DNA from: Candidatus Nitrosocosmicus arcticus
GTDB taxonomy: Archaea; Thermoproteota; Nitrososphaeria; Nitrososphaerales; Nitrososphaeraceae
Reading direction: 5' to 3'
NCBI RefSeq assembly: GCF_007826885.1
Contig: NZ_ML675579.1
Span: 955 to 64,954 of the forward strand
DNA length: 64,000 bases
Position numbers and translations under genes: made by a program. Of this stretch, positions 35,544-44,581 are shown one piece after another. Numbering within the stretch: position 1 is the stretch's first letter; the number at the start of each line of letters is the position of its first letter. The notes under the pieces were generated by a model. That model searched no databases. It was not told the DNA's origin and saw only the letters and a program-made list of their open reading frames with translations.

Positions 35544-36443
35544 GTGTCACTAGAGAGCGTTAAGGCGATTGGTGTAATTGGGGTTGGCATGTTAGGTACT
35601 GGGATTATAGAACGATTAATAGAACTAGATACTAAAGTGAATGTTTACGGTAGGGATAAAGCCAAACTCACATATTTGCAGGATAAGGGTGCAAAAATAT
35701 TTGGCGATGCCCGAACCGTGGCCGAACAAAGCGATTTAATAATAACCTGTGTTACTAATTTTGAATCATTAAAGGAAATTCTGTTTCATAATGATGGTGT
35801 TATGCAATGTAGTAACAATAGATTAATCATTGCGGATTGTACAACAGTGAATTCTGATCAATCTTTGTATTGTTCAAATCTTGTAAGGGAGCGAAATGGA
35901 TTTACGTTCCTCAGCACTCCAGTGATGGGTGGACCCAATGATGCAAGGAAGGGTGATCTTATCTCTCTCGTTTCAGGAAATGAAGATTCTTTTAAAGAAA
36001 TTCGCCATGTTTTAGAAAAAATTTCTAAGCATGTATTTTATGTTGGTCAATCTAATGGGGTTTCTAATTCTATAAAATTGGCACTTAATCTAAATATTGC
36101 CATAATTACATTGGCCTTGTCTGAGGGATTAATTTTAGCCAAACATAGCGGAATAGATCCTCATCTTTATTTACAAATCCTTAATCTTACTAAACTTAAA
36201 ACTGGAATTAGTGAAAAGAAAGGTCAAATGATGATAAGGAATGATTATTCACCTTCTTTTTTCCTGAAAAACATGTTAAAAGATATAGATTTAATGATGG
36301 ATGCGTCGCAAAATTTGCGGCTATTTCTACCAATGACATCTTTATCACAGCAGCTTTTTAGGGCAGCTAACAACAATGAGGATAGAAAAAATAAAGACTA
36401 CTCGGTAATTTACCAGTTTATGGAGGAGCTAAACTCCAAATGA
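35544..36443 (+). CDS. 3-hydroxyisobutyrate dehydrogenase-family NAD(P)-dependent oxidoreductase
   Basis: About 299 residues. The Rossmann motif GVIGVGMLGTGI lies a few residues from the start I chose, the GTG at 35544, which has a TATA-like box (atttaaaa) about 28 nt upstream; the open frame reaches back to 35496. The substrate motif DCTTVNSDQ, TPVMGGPNDARKGDL and the catalytic lysine in SNSIKLALNLN are all recognisable. Family members act on 3-hydroxyacids or on succinic/glyoxylate semialdehydes. The substrate here is not known. No operon partners. Confidence 0.85.
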   Translation: MSLESVKAIGVIGVGMLGTGIIERLIELDTKVNVYGRDKAKLTYLQDKGAKIFGDARTVAEQSDLIITCVTNFESLKEILFHNDGVMQCSNNRLIIADCTTVNSDQSLYCSNLVRERNGFTFLSTPVMGGPNDARKGDLISLVSGNEDSFKEIRHVLEKISKHVFYVGQSNGVSNSIKLALNLNIAIITLALSEGLILAKHSGIDPHLYLQILNLTKLKTGISEKKGQMMIRNDYSPSFFLKNMLKDIDLMMDASQNLRLFLPMTSLSQQLFRAANNNEDRKNKDYSVIYQFMEELNSK

Positions 36444-36524
36444 AGGTTATTATGATAGGTGAATAACTGTTGAATTAAAAATCATCATAACTATATTTTT
36501 ATATCCTCTTTTTATTATCAAAAT

Positions 36525-36959
36525 GTGGTTCAAGCAGTTATACCTTTTAAGAGCGGTGGCATCGCATTCATTCTGGCTTTTTTCTTTGGATTATTCCTTT
36601 TTAACGGTATAGGTCACATGTATATCGGGAAAGTGAGGAGAGGGGTTGGTTTTCTACTATTGGGTTGGCTAATTTATTCACTGTTACTTGGATTCTTAAT
36701 TTTTACTATAGGCCTGAATATTGGCCAATTTTTTGATTTATATTCTAATCAAAATGCAGTACCAGGAATTAATGACGATTTAATACCACAAAATAGTATA
36801 GATTCCGAATCTTTCGACTCTAATATGCCTATGCCTCTTCTATTTTTCTTTGGAATAATCTATTTGGTATATTGGATAGCTCAAGCCGCAGATGCAAACC
36901 GATTGGCCAAAAAATTTAATAGGCATCTAGATAAGGAAGGCACTCTATTATGGTACTAG
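36525..36959 (+). CDS. TM2-like small membrane protein
   Basis: 144 residues from a GTG. Three to four hydrophobic segments: FILAFFFGLFLFNGIGHMYIG, the following GVGFLLLGWLIYSLLLGFLI and a C-terminal MPLLFFFGIIYLVYWIAQ. The GIGHMYIGKVRRGVGFLLLGW stretch resembles the TM2 domain motif. An acidic loop lies between the second and third segments. Such proteins have no clear biochemical role. Confidence 0.72.
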   Translation: MVQAVIPFKSGGIAFILAFFFGLFLFNGIGHMYIGKVRRGVGFLLLGWLIYSLLLGFLIFTIGLNIGQFFDLYSNQNAVPGINDDLIPQNSIDSESFDSNMPMPLLFFFGIIYLVYWIAQAADANRLAKKFNRHLDKEGTLLWY

Positions 36960-37189
36960 GCTGAAATTCACGTTCGTATACAATTGTCAGTAAATTCTTT
37001 TCTAGTATTTTATTGCAGATATTATGTATCCAGTCAATAATATGAGTTAGTGAATATAATGTAATTATGATATAATCATTCTTAAAACTCGATCAAAAAC
37101 TAAGGGATTAGTTGGGGGGGAACCCTGAAATTCTTGCAATCATTAGGAAAACTATATATCATTTAGTCGCGCTATTATAGTATATCTTT

Positions 37190-37705
37190 ATGCGAAGTGT
37201 TGACAGTAGTGAAGATCCTTTTGTAAAAATTGCATCTCTGATAGGAGGGGACGAATATCATCATGTTGCCCAAGCGTTATTAAAAACTGAAGATTCAACT
37301 GACGAAGAAATAGCTATTGCGACCGGTCTTCGAATAAATATTATACGAAAAGTTCTCTACGATCTTTTTGGAAAGGCGTTGATAACGGGTATACGCGTTA
37401 AAGATGAGAAAAAGGGATGGTTTGTGTATCGGTGGAGAGCAAAGAGAGATAATGTAGACAATTTTATTGACAATCAGAAGAAGAAAATATTGGAAAGATT
37501 GCAAAATAGACTTGAATATGAAGAATCGTCTGAATTTTACCATTGCGGCAATTCTGCTTGTGATAGAATAAAATTTGATTATGCAATAGAGTTATTTTTT
37601 AAATGTCCTAATTGTAAAGAACCATTGAATATGGTAGATAATAGCAAATTGAAAGATGCTTTAAGGTATAAAATAGAACAACTTAGTTCAGATACCGTAA
37701 AATAA
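37190..37705 (+). CDS. tfe: Transcription factor E (TFE alpha)
   Basis: 171 residues: an N-terminal extended winged helix (FVKIASLIGGDEYHHVAQALL to GKALITGIRV) and a C-terminal zinc ribbon with C119, C124, C139 and C142 (CGNSAC, CPNC). TFE stabilises promoter opening by archaeal RNA polymerase together with TBP and TFB. Length and domain order match the archaeal family. It converges with the riboflavin operon, with a gap of only 7 bp. Confidence 0.93.
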   Translation: MRSVDSSEDPFVKIASLIGGDEYHHVAQALLKTEDSTDEEIAIATGLRINIIRKVLYDLFGKALITGIRVKDEKKGWFVYRWRAKRDNVDNFIDNQKKKILERLQNRLEYEESSEFYHCGNSACDRIKFDYAIELFFKCPNCKEPLNMVDNSKLKDALRYKIEQLSSDTVK

Positions 37706-37712
37706 CAATTTC

Positions 37713-38414
37713 TTATTTTTTGATATTTTTATAATGTAGGATTATTTCACCATTACTCTTTTTCTGTATTCTTGACAACTTTATTTTTGCACTTTCATTT
37801 ATTGTCTTGTAGCCTTCTCCACCCACTAAGGATATCGCCTTTTTCCCACCAATTATGAGTGGAGATATCGTGATTATTATTTCATCAAACAAGTTATTTT
37901 TTATCATAGACCAATTAATTTCTCCTCCTCCTTCAACTAAGACATTTGATACGCCCTCCTTTTCTAATTGATCAAATAATTTTTTCAAATCCACTTTTTC
38001 TCCATTGTCTTCTCTTCTAACCTCTCTCTCTTCTGTTCCTTGGTCTAGAATCATTATTTTGAGACCTCTCTGCTCCAATTTTTTCAAATTCTTAGATGGG
38101 GCTTTTGAGGTTACCACCAATCTGGTTTCAATTTGATTTGCTGTTTTTACAATTTTGGATCGAAGGGGAATTCTAGCTTTACTATCTATTATTATACGGA
38201 TAGGATTTTTAGTACCCTGTTTATTCATGCCATATCGTATTGTCAATAACGGATCGTCGTTCATGACAGTCGAAATACCCACCAAAATTACATCCGATTC
38301 GCGTCTTAATCCATGAACGCGTTTGAGATCCAAAGCCGATGAAATTTTTGTATCTCCATTAATAGTAGCGATTTTTCCATCAATACTAGTAGCTGCATTT
38401 AGTATTATTTTCAT
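37713..38414 (-). CDS. arfC: 2,5-diamino-6-ribosylaminopyrimidinone 5'-phosphate reductase (ArfC/RIB7-type)
   Basis: Reduces the ribosyl side chain to ribityl in riboflavin synthesis, using NAD(P)H. 233 residues with the RibD C-terminal (DHFR-like) fold: SIDGKIATINGDTKIS (substrate loop), SDVILVGISTVMNDDPLLTIR, PIRIIIDSKARIPLRS, and NVLVEGGGEINWSM near 168-181. No deaminase domain is attached, as usual in archaea. It is the last gene of the flavin operon, 15 nt after the amidohydrolase. Confidence 0.92.
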   Translation of the reverse strand: MKIILNAATSIDGKIATINGDTKISSALDLKRVHGLRRESDVILVGISTVMNDDPLLTIRYGMNKQGTKNPIRIIIDSKARIPLRSKIVKTANQIETRLVVTSKAPSKNLKKLEQRGLKIMILDQGTEEREVRREDNGEKVDLKKLFDQLEKEGVSNVLVEGGGEINWSMIKNNLFDEIIITISPLIIGGKKAISLVGGEGYKTINESAKIKLSRIQKKSNGEIILHYKNIKK

Positions 38415-38429
38415 TCGCCGTTGATACCT

Positions 38430-39803
38430 TTATCTTATTGCTGTTTTTTCGAGTACAAAATTACCATTAATCATCACTGCTTTTAGTTGTCTCTCAGTGC
38501 ATCTGTGCACAATTGACATGTGGGGATCATGAATAGGATATAGATCTAAATCATATTTATCAATAAAAACCAAATCTGCTCGATATCCTTTTTCAATACT
38601 TCCAATATTTAAGTTAAAAATTTTACCACCATTTACTGTAGCCATTTTTAGTATCTCCTTTGCATCGAGAAAGCTGGCATCCTTTTCAACAGCTCTTTGA
38701 CTCTTTATCAGAAAATCCATTTCTCTAAACAAGTCTGGAGAATTAAGCATAACATTATCTGTTCCAATACCTAATTCAAAATTATATTCTAACATTTTTC
38801 TTATTGGTACAAAACCTGTTCCAAGCACTCCATTTGCTCTAGGACATATGACTATTTTCTTTTTTTTCTGATACAATAATTGCAGGTCCGAGTTAGTTGG
38901 GTTGGTAACATGAATGTATATGTCAGGGTTTAACGTATTCACGGTTCTTTCAATTTCCGTCTTTTTGTAGTTTTTTATGGATTCCATTACTGCTGTTTCG
39001 GCCTCCGCAGCATGTATTGCTACCACGGGATCCTTTTTATGACTTTTCCATTCGATTTGTTTTTGTTTATATTTAGTAATTATTTTATTATACAACCGTA
39101 GCATCTCATTCGTATTTTCGTTTGCACCGCTAATGCCAAAGCCATCACAATTCTCGATTATTTTACTACCCTGATTAATAATATCATTTTCTTCTATTAC
39201 GTTTGGATTCCCTAAAGTTTTACTCTTTGACTCGAAATCTTTACCATTTTTTGGAAATCTAGTCGTAGTCTTTGCATCCTTGTCATTAATATTAAAATCA
39301 ATCCTCCCCAATATGATCTTCTTTATGGGTAAACCTTCTATAGCATTTTGGAGGAGGTTTATTCCTTCTAGTCCTCCTTCCCTGAAATCCACAAAGGTAG
39401 TTATTCCCTTATGTAACATTGACAATGCTGCATTTCTTATCATTTGCATTAACTGGGATCTTGGAGTTCTTTCGAGTATTGTCTTTTTAATACCGAATTG
39501 TGGATGTATTCTTTGATTTAAATCCGAATTAGCTGAGATGTCTTTTCCTATGGAGTCTCCTATATGAACATGTGAATTTATTAATCCTGGCAGGAGAATA
39601 AAACCTTCTGCATCAATGATGTCTATTTTATTATCTTTATAAACTGAATTGGTTATCGTGTTACCTCTTTTTTCTGGACTTCTTTTGGATATGGATACAT
39701 CTTCAATCATTCCATGTTCGTTAATTAGTATAGATCCGTTCTGAACTATTTGCAGTTCCTTACCAAACAAAATGTATGCATTTTTTATTAATATCTTTTT
39801 CAA
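38430..39803 (-). CDS. Amidohydrolase-superfamily (ATZ/TRZ-type deaminase-like) enzyme inside the riboflavin operon
   Basis: 457 residues with all five signature sites of a mononuclear amidohydrolase: H78-x-H80 (INSHVH), H264 and catalytic-type E267 (AIHAAE), H298 (YIHVTN) and D349 (GIGTDN), plus ICPRANG. The HxxE pattern is typical of hydrolytic deaminases such as guanine or S-adenosylhomocysteine deaminase. It starts at TTG overlapping the stop of arfA by four bases, so it is translationally coupled to a flavin gene. The pathway needs a deformylase and a deaminase that are otherwise not visible here; either role fits. General nucleoside deamination is the alternative. Confidence 0.85.
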   Translation of the reverse strand: MKKILIKNAYILFGKELQIVQNGSILINEHGMIEDVSISKRSPEKRGNTITNSVYKDNKIDIIDAEGFILLPGLINSHVHIGDSIGKDISANSDLNQRIHPQFGIKKTILERTPRSQLMQMIRNAALSMLHKGITTFVDFREGGLEGINLLQNAIEGLPIKKIILGRIDFNINDKDAKTTTRFPKNGKDFESKSKTLGNPNVIEENDIINQGSKIIENCDGFGISGANENTNEMLRLYNKIITKYKQKQIEWKSHKKDPVVAIHAAEAETAVMESIKNYKKTEIERTVNTLNPDIYIHVTNPTNSDLQLLYQKKKKIVICPRANGVLGTGFVPIRKMLEYNFELGIGTDNVMLNSPDLFREMDFLIKSQRAVEKDASFLDAKEILKMATVNGGKIFNLNIGSIEKGYRADLVFIDKYDLDLYPIHDPHMSIVHRCTERQLKAVMINGNFVLEKTAIR

Positions 39804-40597
39804 TTCGATTCAAAAACATGGATTATTTTTCCGCCTCTTCTGTAATCTCTTATTGTATCAAGTGACTTGGTTGCTTTCTCTGCAGCTCTTCTTGCACTAC
39901 TGCCATTTCCGATACCGCAATTCAGTTTAATTCCAGTTGAGCTTATTAAAAAATTAACTATTTCTGTTATTTTTTTTATTTGAATATCATTTTTTGCAAC
40001 AATCATAAAATTATCTCCACCCAAAAAGAAAGTTAAACTTTCTTCTTTGAGGAATGAATCTGATATTGCTAAATATAGCCTCATTATTAAATTTGTGATT
40101 TCATAGGTTGAAAGATTTTTAGCTATCGAAGTGGAACTATTGATGTCTATATGTAGTATTTTTAAGTCATTAAGACCACAATGATTTTCTATTTCACTAG
40201 TTGATTGACCTTCATGTACAGTGTAATTTTCTTGTATGCCATAAATATTTGGAAAAATCATGTTTTTAGTATTTTTTTTTATATCGTGTATTTTCTTGTC
40301 AGCTTCTAGTGGAGTTTTTCCGGTCCCTATCGTCATTGATATCTTTATACTTTCATTTTTTTTCGAGAGTCTATCATAGATTTTCTTATGATCATCTAAG
40401 CTTATTTGATTTGTCACTGCAATAAACTCATCAAATCGATTAGAGAATACTAATCCGTTTTTAGCCGAAAAACATTCTTGTAAATCTGAATATATTTTTG
40501 ACTGCAGAATTTGTAACGCATATTCTCTGTCACTACCTAGGGTTAGAGTCCATGTACCGTAACCCTCTAATTTTATTATTGTTATTTGACAAACCAA
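39800..40597 (-). CDS. arfA: GTP cyclohydrolase III (ArfA)
   Basis: Opens GTP to 2-amino-5-formylamino-6-ribosylaminopyrimidinone phosphate and pyrophosphate, the archaeal first step toward riboflavin. 265 residues: two related halves, with the metal-binding DINSSTSIAKNLS and FFLGGDNFMIVAK motifs of the C-terminal half, and TIGTGKTPLEADKK at the domain boundary. Start at TTG one base after the ribH stop. Its product still carries a formyl group, which the neighbouring amidohydrolase might remove. Confidence 0.92.
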   Translation of the reverse strand: MVCQITIIKLEGYGTWTLTLGSDREYALQILQSKIYSDLQECFSAKNGLVFSNRFDEFIAVTNQISLDDHKKIYDRLSKKNESIKISMTIGTGKTPLEADKKIHDIKKNTKNMIFPNIYGIQENYTVHEGQSTSEIENHCGLNDLKILHIDINSSTSIAKNLSTYEITNLIMRLYLAISDSFLKEESLTFFLGGDNFMIVAKNDIQIKKITEIVNFLISSTGIKLNCGIGNGSSARRAAEKATKSLDTIRDYRRGGKIIHVFESN

Positions 40598-40598
40598 T

Positions 40599-41057
40599 CT
40601 AATCTACTATTTTTGTACCGCTGTTTTTCATTTTATAATTTCTTATTCTTTTTAGCCTTTTTACCATCCCAATCGCAGTATCAACTGCATGATGAGATGC
40701 GGAAATTATCCTTGACTCAGCTTGCTCAAAGGTCATATCTGGCCCGGTGATCCCTAAGGATATTGGTTTATTATATTTTAAAGAAAGTTCGCCAAGTAAC
40801 TTGGCTGTGCTGTTAGCTATTACTTCGTCATGACTGGTATCACCTTTTATTATCGCCCCCAAGGTTACTACTGCATCGACATCATTTTTTTTTAAAATCT
40901 CTTGTACTACAATAGGCATATCAAATGCTCCGGGGACAAAGCAAACGTAGGTTATTTTTGATGAAAGTTCCTTTGCATATTTCTTAGCTTCACTTAGCAT
41001 AGCAAAGGTTATTTCATTATTAAATTCTGAAACTACAATTCCAATTCTTATTTTCAT
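40599..41057 (-). CDS. ribH: 6,7-dimethyl-8-ribityllumazine synthase
   Basis: Condenses the ribitylaminouracil with 3,4-dihydroxybutanone phosphate. 152 residues with the substrate motifs VPGAFDMP, LGAIIKGDTSHDEVI (catalytic histidine) and GITGPDMTFEQAE. The ATG overlaps the ribB stop (ATGA). The usual self-assembling lumazine synthase fold is expected. Confidence 0.95.
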   Translation of the reverse strand: MKIRIGIVVSEFNNEITFAMLSEAKKYAKELSSKITYVCFVPGAFDMPIVVQEILKKNDVDAVVTLGAIIKGDTSHDEVIANSTAKLLGELSLKYNKPISLGITGPDMTFEQAESRIISASHHAVDTAIGMVKRLKRIRNYKMKNSGTKIVD

Positions 41058-41767
41058 CTTTGTTTTTGAAATGATTCCGCATATGTTATCAAATCTTTGG
41101 CCTCAATGATTACTAGATTGTTGTCATTTGCATATTTGACTGCATCCTTGTATGATAAGGCTTTGTAACTGTGAGGATCTAACATCTCACAAATGGTTGT
41201 GATGTTCGTCATATTGGCAATTTTTGTAAGAAAGATTGACATCTCTGTGTGTCCTTTTCTTTCATTGAGTAATCCTTTTGAAGAAATTAGGATGGGTATG
41301 TGTCCCGGTGTTCTAAAGTTACTACGAAACTTTTCAATGGTTGTTTTCTGATCTTTCTGATAATCACTCAAATCATTACAAATATTTGCTAATGATGAAA
41401 TGGTTAAAGCTCTGTCACGATCAGTTATTCCAGTGTAAGTGTTAATGTGGTTTAGCGTAACGGAAAAAGATGGTCTGTCACCATATGGTGAGCTGTTACT
41501 ATTAATAGAAGAAATGGTTTGATTTGTGGTCCCAAAAATATTTAGTACATCGTAAATAAATGGCAATCCCAATTTCGTGGCTATTTCCTTTGATATTGCG
41601 GTGCAGATCAACCCACCAGCATCCTTTCTCATTGTAGCAATATGTTCTGGAGTTATGTTATTAGAAGATACGACCATGTCAACCTCGTCTTCACGACCAT
41701 CATCATCATGAATTAAAACGAAATTTCCATTCTTTAACGAAGTTATGGCTTCCGATATCTTTGTCAA
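41054..41767 (-). CDS. ribB: 3,4-dihydroxy-2-butanone 4-phosphate synthase
   Basis: Makes the four-carbon unit for lumazine from ribulose 5-phosphate. 237 residues, with the metal/substrate motif DDDGREDEVDMV at the N terminus and RKDAGGLICTA, TDRDRALTI, FRTPGHIPIL and RKGHTEMSIFL further on. It is a stand-alone enzyme with no RibA domain. The start is TTG, 23 nt after the ribE stop. Confidence 0.95.
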   Translation of the reverse strand: MTKISEAITSLKNGNFVLIHDDDGREDEVDMVVSSNNITPEHIATMRKDAGGLICTAISKEIATKLGLPFIYDVLNIFGTTNQTISSINSNSSPYGDRPSFSVTLNHINTYTGITDRDRALTISSLANICNDLSDYQKDQKTTIEKFRSNFRTPGHIPILISSKGLLNERKGHTEMSIFLTKIANMTNITTICEMLDPHSYKALSYKDAVKYANDNNLVIIEAKDLITYAESFQKQR

Positions 41768-41790
41768 TCATATTTTTTTATGCCTTAATG

Positions 41791-42447
41791 TTAATATATC
41801 TTACTATTTTTCTTGTTATTACCAGAAAATTGGTAGATATTGGATATATATCTTGATAAAATGTCTGCCTCTATGTTTACTGCATCCCCTGCTCTCTTGA
41901 TCCCGAGTGTAGTGTTCTCCAAAGTATGAGGAATCAGTGCTATTTCAACGATACTCTTTCTAACGCTTACGACAGTAAGACTTATCCCATCTATTGCTAT
42001 GGAGCCCTTTTGAGCAATAAGAGGCAATAATTCTTTATCTAATATTTCTATTTTAATTTTGCTTCCCAAGTCTCCTCTTTCTAATTTTTTGATTATGCCT
42101 GTGCCATCGATATGACCTAGCACAAAGTGTCCTTCCAGTCTGCCTCCAATGCTTAGGCTCCTTTCAACATTTACTTTGTCTCCTATCTTTAAATCAATAA
42201 AATTTGTTCTTTTGATGGTTTCATCAATGACCTGAAAAGTGGCTTTGGAATCGTTAAACTTTGAAACAGTCAAACATACTCCATTTATTGATACGCTATC
42301 TCCAATTTTGATATCTTTTGATTCTGGTAAAATTAGCGTAATTTCGATATGGTGATTCGCTTTACTAACACTCTTTTTATTTCTTTTACTTTTACTTTTT
42401 TCTATGTTTTCAATTTCACCTAAATATTCTGTAATTCCAGTAAACAT
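41791..42447 (-). CDS. ribE: Riboflavin synthase, alpha-chain (bacterial/eukaryotic) type
   Basis: Dismutates two lumazines to riboflavin. 218 residues beginning MFTGITEYLGEI, with two lumazine-binding repeats (SVSINGVCLTVSKF and SIAIDGISLTVVSV) and GHFVLGHIDGTG between them. Many methanogens use an unrelated archaeal RibC instead, so this archaeon has the bacterial-type enzyme. First gene of the flavin operon. Confidence 0.94.
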   Translation of the reverse strand: MFTGITEYLGEIENIEKSKSKRNKKSVSKANHHIEITLILPESKDIKIGDSVSINGVCLTVSKFNDSKATFQVIDETIKRTNFIDLKIGDKVNVERSLSIGGRLEGHFVLGHIDGTGIIKKLERGDLGSKIKIEILDKELLPLIAQKGSIAIDGISLTVVSVRKSIVEIALIPHTLENTTLGIKRAGDAVNIEADILSRYISNIYQFSGNNKKNSKIY

Positions 42448-42517
42448 ACTTAATAATAAACGAAAATATAATTTGAAGATTGTTGAAAACCATTAAATGA
42501 TAATGATTTATTTTCTC

Positions 42518-43393
42518 TTACCTTGAGTCTAGAATTCTTCTAGCCTGTTTGTAATGTACCACATCTATCATCTTTCCCTCCAACTTTACTGCGCCTGTAC
42601 TACTGTTTTTCGCACTGTCTAAGGCTTGTACTACTTTTTTTGCCCATTCGATGTCCTGGTTTGATGGACTAAACACGCTATGTACATGCTCAATTTGAGA
42701 CGGATGAATAATGCATTTTCCATTATAACCCAATTTTTTACCTAGTTTAAGATCTTTTATCAAACCACTATGATCATGAATGTCTTGCCAGATTGAATCA
42801 ATAGAGTCGATGCCTGCAGCTCTGGCATCTACCGGTACTTTTGCCCTAGCATACATAAAACCTGTGATCGTCTCCACGTCCTGATTATCAATTTTCATGT
42901 CGTGTAAGAAATCAAAAATGCCAAATACCAACGTGGTAATTCTTTGATCTGATTTAGCTATATTATAGGCGTTAACTACTCCCAACGCAGATTCAATCGA
43001 CGGGATTATTTTAATGATCCCACTTTGAATGTTTTTTTCATTCTCTTCTTTTTCTATTATTTTTGAAATTTCTGCTATCTGTTTGTCATCATCAACCTTT
43101 GGAATTACAATTGCATCAATTCCCGGGGTGATGACTTTTTTCAAATCCGTAGCCGTCTGATCAGACGTTGGAGAATTGATTCTTACCGCCAGGATCCGCT
43201 CCTTGTTTATATCATTAATCTTGCTAATTTCTTGAATTGTGCTTTTTACACTTTCTCTTGCGATTTCTTTTTCTTCTTGAGGTACCGAATCTTCTAAATC
43301 ATAACATATAATGTCAGAATTTATTGTTCTAGACTTTTCTAAAAATCTCTGATTATTCCCAGGAATAAAAATTAGACTTCTTGATCTTCCCAC
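42518..43393 (-). CDS. CitE-like HpcH/HpaI-family CoA-ester lyase
   Basis: 291 residues. Signature segments are RSLIFIPGNNQRFLEKS, YDLEDSVPQEEK (metal-binding), RINSPTSDQTATDL, PKVDD, IPSIESALGVVNAYNIA and GKKLGYNGKCIIHPSQIE. The group includes malyl-CoA, citramalyl-CoA and citrate lyase beta subunits. The start is GTG. It lies 33 nt after the MDR reductase gene and is probably co-transcribed with it, suggesting acyl-CoA metabolism. The exact substrate is unknown. Confidence 0.87.
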   Translation of the reverse strand: MGRSRSLIFIPGNNQRFLEKSRTINSDIICYDLEDSVPQEEKEIARESVKSTIQEISKINDINKERILAVRINSPTSDQTATDLKKVITPGIDAIVIPKVDDDKQIAEISKIIEKEENEKNIQSGIIKIIPSIESALGVVNAYNIAKSDQRITTLVFGIFDFLHDMKIDNQDVETITGFMYARAKVPVDARAAGIDSIDSIWQDIHDHSGLIKDLKLGKKLGYNGKCIIHPSQIEHVHSVFSPSNQDIEWAKKVVQALDSAKNSSTGAVKLEGKMIDVVHYKQARRILDSR

Positions 43394-43426
43394 GATATAC
43401 TTGTTTTACAATTGGATATAAAAAAA

Positions 43427-44476
43427 TTAAAGTTTTTGGGGATTGGTTAAGATCTTTCCTATTTGTTCGGCCCCAGCCATCATCACATGACCTTCCACCA
43501 TATTTGAAAAAGGCAATGTGGTATGAATAAGTGGTTTTAATTTATTTTTGCTCGTCCAATAAATGACCTGTTCTAATTCTGCTTTTGTCCCCTGAGTGGA
43601 CCCAAGCAAGTTAGTACCTTTGAAGAATAAGAATCTTAAATCTATGGTAGAATCATAACCTGTTGTAGCTCCTGTAGCAACGAGTGTGCCTCCCATTTTT
43701 AACAGACCAACTTCTTGAGGGAAAACGTTCTTTCCAATATGCTCAAACACGATGTCCACACCTTCCTTCTTGGTAATTTCTCTTACTTTTTTATACCAAT
43801 CAGCCTCTCTGTGATTTACAACGTTGTCTGCGCCAAGTTCCAGACATTTATCCATTTTTTGTTGGTTTCCTGCTGTGGCAATAACATTACAATTATACAA
43901 CTTTGCGATTTGAATGCCTACCATGCCTACACCACTTGTCCCTCCCATGATCAACACGGTTTGACCTGGAATTATTCTTGCTCGTCCAACAAGCATATGC
44001 CAAGCTGTCATTCCCACCATTGACATAGCAGCCGCATCCTCAAAGGATACATTTTCTGGTAGTTTTGCCACATTTACTTCAGGCAAATGTGTATATTGAG
44101 CAAAACCTCCCCACAGAGGACCTGTTTGGAATCCCCATATGGTTCTCTCTTTACAATCGTACTCTCTTCCTGCTGTACATTGCTCACATATTCTACAACT
44201 CATATTAGAATGAGATACGACCCTGTCGCCGACCTTGAACTTTGTTACATCTCCTCCTATCTCAACTACTGTTCCTGCTACATCACTTCCAGAAATATGA
44301 GGAAGTGGTGTTTTAACTGGATCTCCCCATATAGCCCATAAATCATTATAATTATATGCGGCCGACTCAACTTTTATCAAAACTTCATTTGCTTTTATTT
44401 TTGGTACGTCGATGTCTTCAATTTTTACTACTTTAGTAGGATCCTTGTTATATTCTCTAAAAACAGCTGCCTTCAT
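43427..44476 (-). CDS. Zinc-type MDR reductase, possible acryloyl-/enoyl-CoA or quinone reductase
   Basis: 349 residues of the medium-chain dehydrogenase/reductase superfamily. The structural zinc site is intact (C94, C97, C100, C108 in CRICEQCTAGREYDC), and the cofactor motif MGGTSGVGMVGIQIAK is present. The usual catalytic-zinc Cys/His/Glu set is not: the GHExxG motif reads GSDVAG. This is typical of reductases acting on C=C bonds, including acryloyl-CoA reductases of the AcuI group. Pairing with a CoA-ester lyase supports a CoA thioester substrate, but the reaction is unproven. Confidence 0.85.
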   Translation of the reverse strand: MKAAVFREYNKDPTKVVKIEDIDVPKIKANEVLIKVESAAYNYNDLWAIWGDPVKTPLPHISGSDVAGTVVEIGGDVTKFKVGDRVVSHSNMSCRICEQCTAGREYDCKERTIWGFQTGPLWGGFAQYTHLPEVNVAKLPENVSFEDAAAMSMVGMTAWHMLVGRARIIPGQTVLIMGGTSGVGMVGIQIAKLYNCNVIATAGNQQKMDKCLELGADNVVNHREADWYKKVREITKKEGVDIVFEHIGKNVFPQEVGLLKMGGTLVATGATTGYDSTIDLRFLFFKGTNLLGSTQGTKAELEQVIYWTSKNKLKPLIHTTLPFSNMVEGHVMMAGAEQIGKILTNPQKL

Positions 44477-44581
44477 GGGGAGAAGATATTTTAGAACCTT
44501 AATATAGTTAACTCAAAATCAAAGGTTACTAAATAATAACCTTTAATAAGTAAACAAAAAATTTAGAGTTTATTTCAAATC

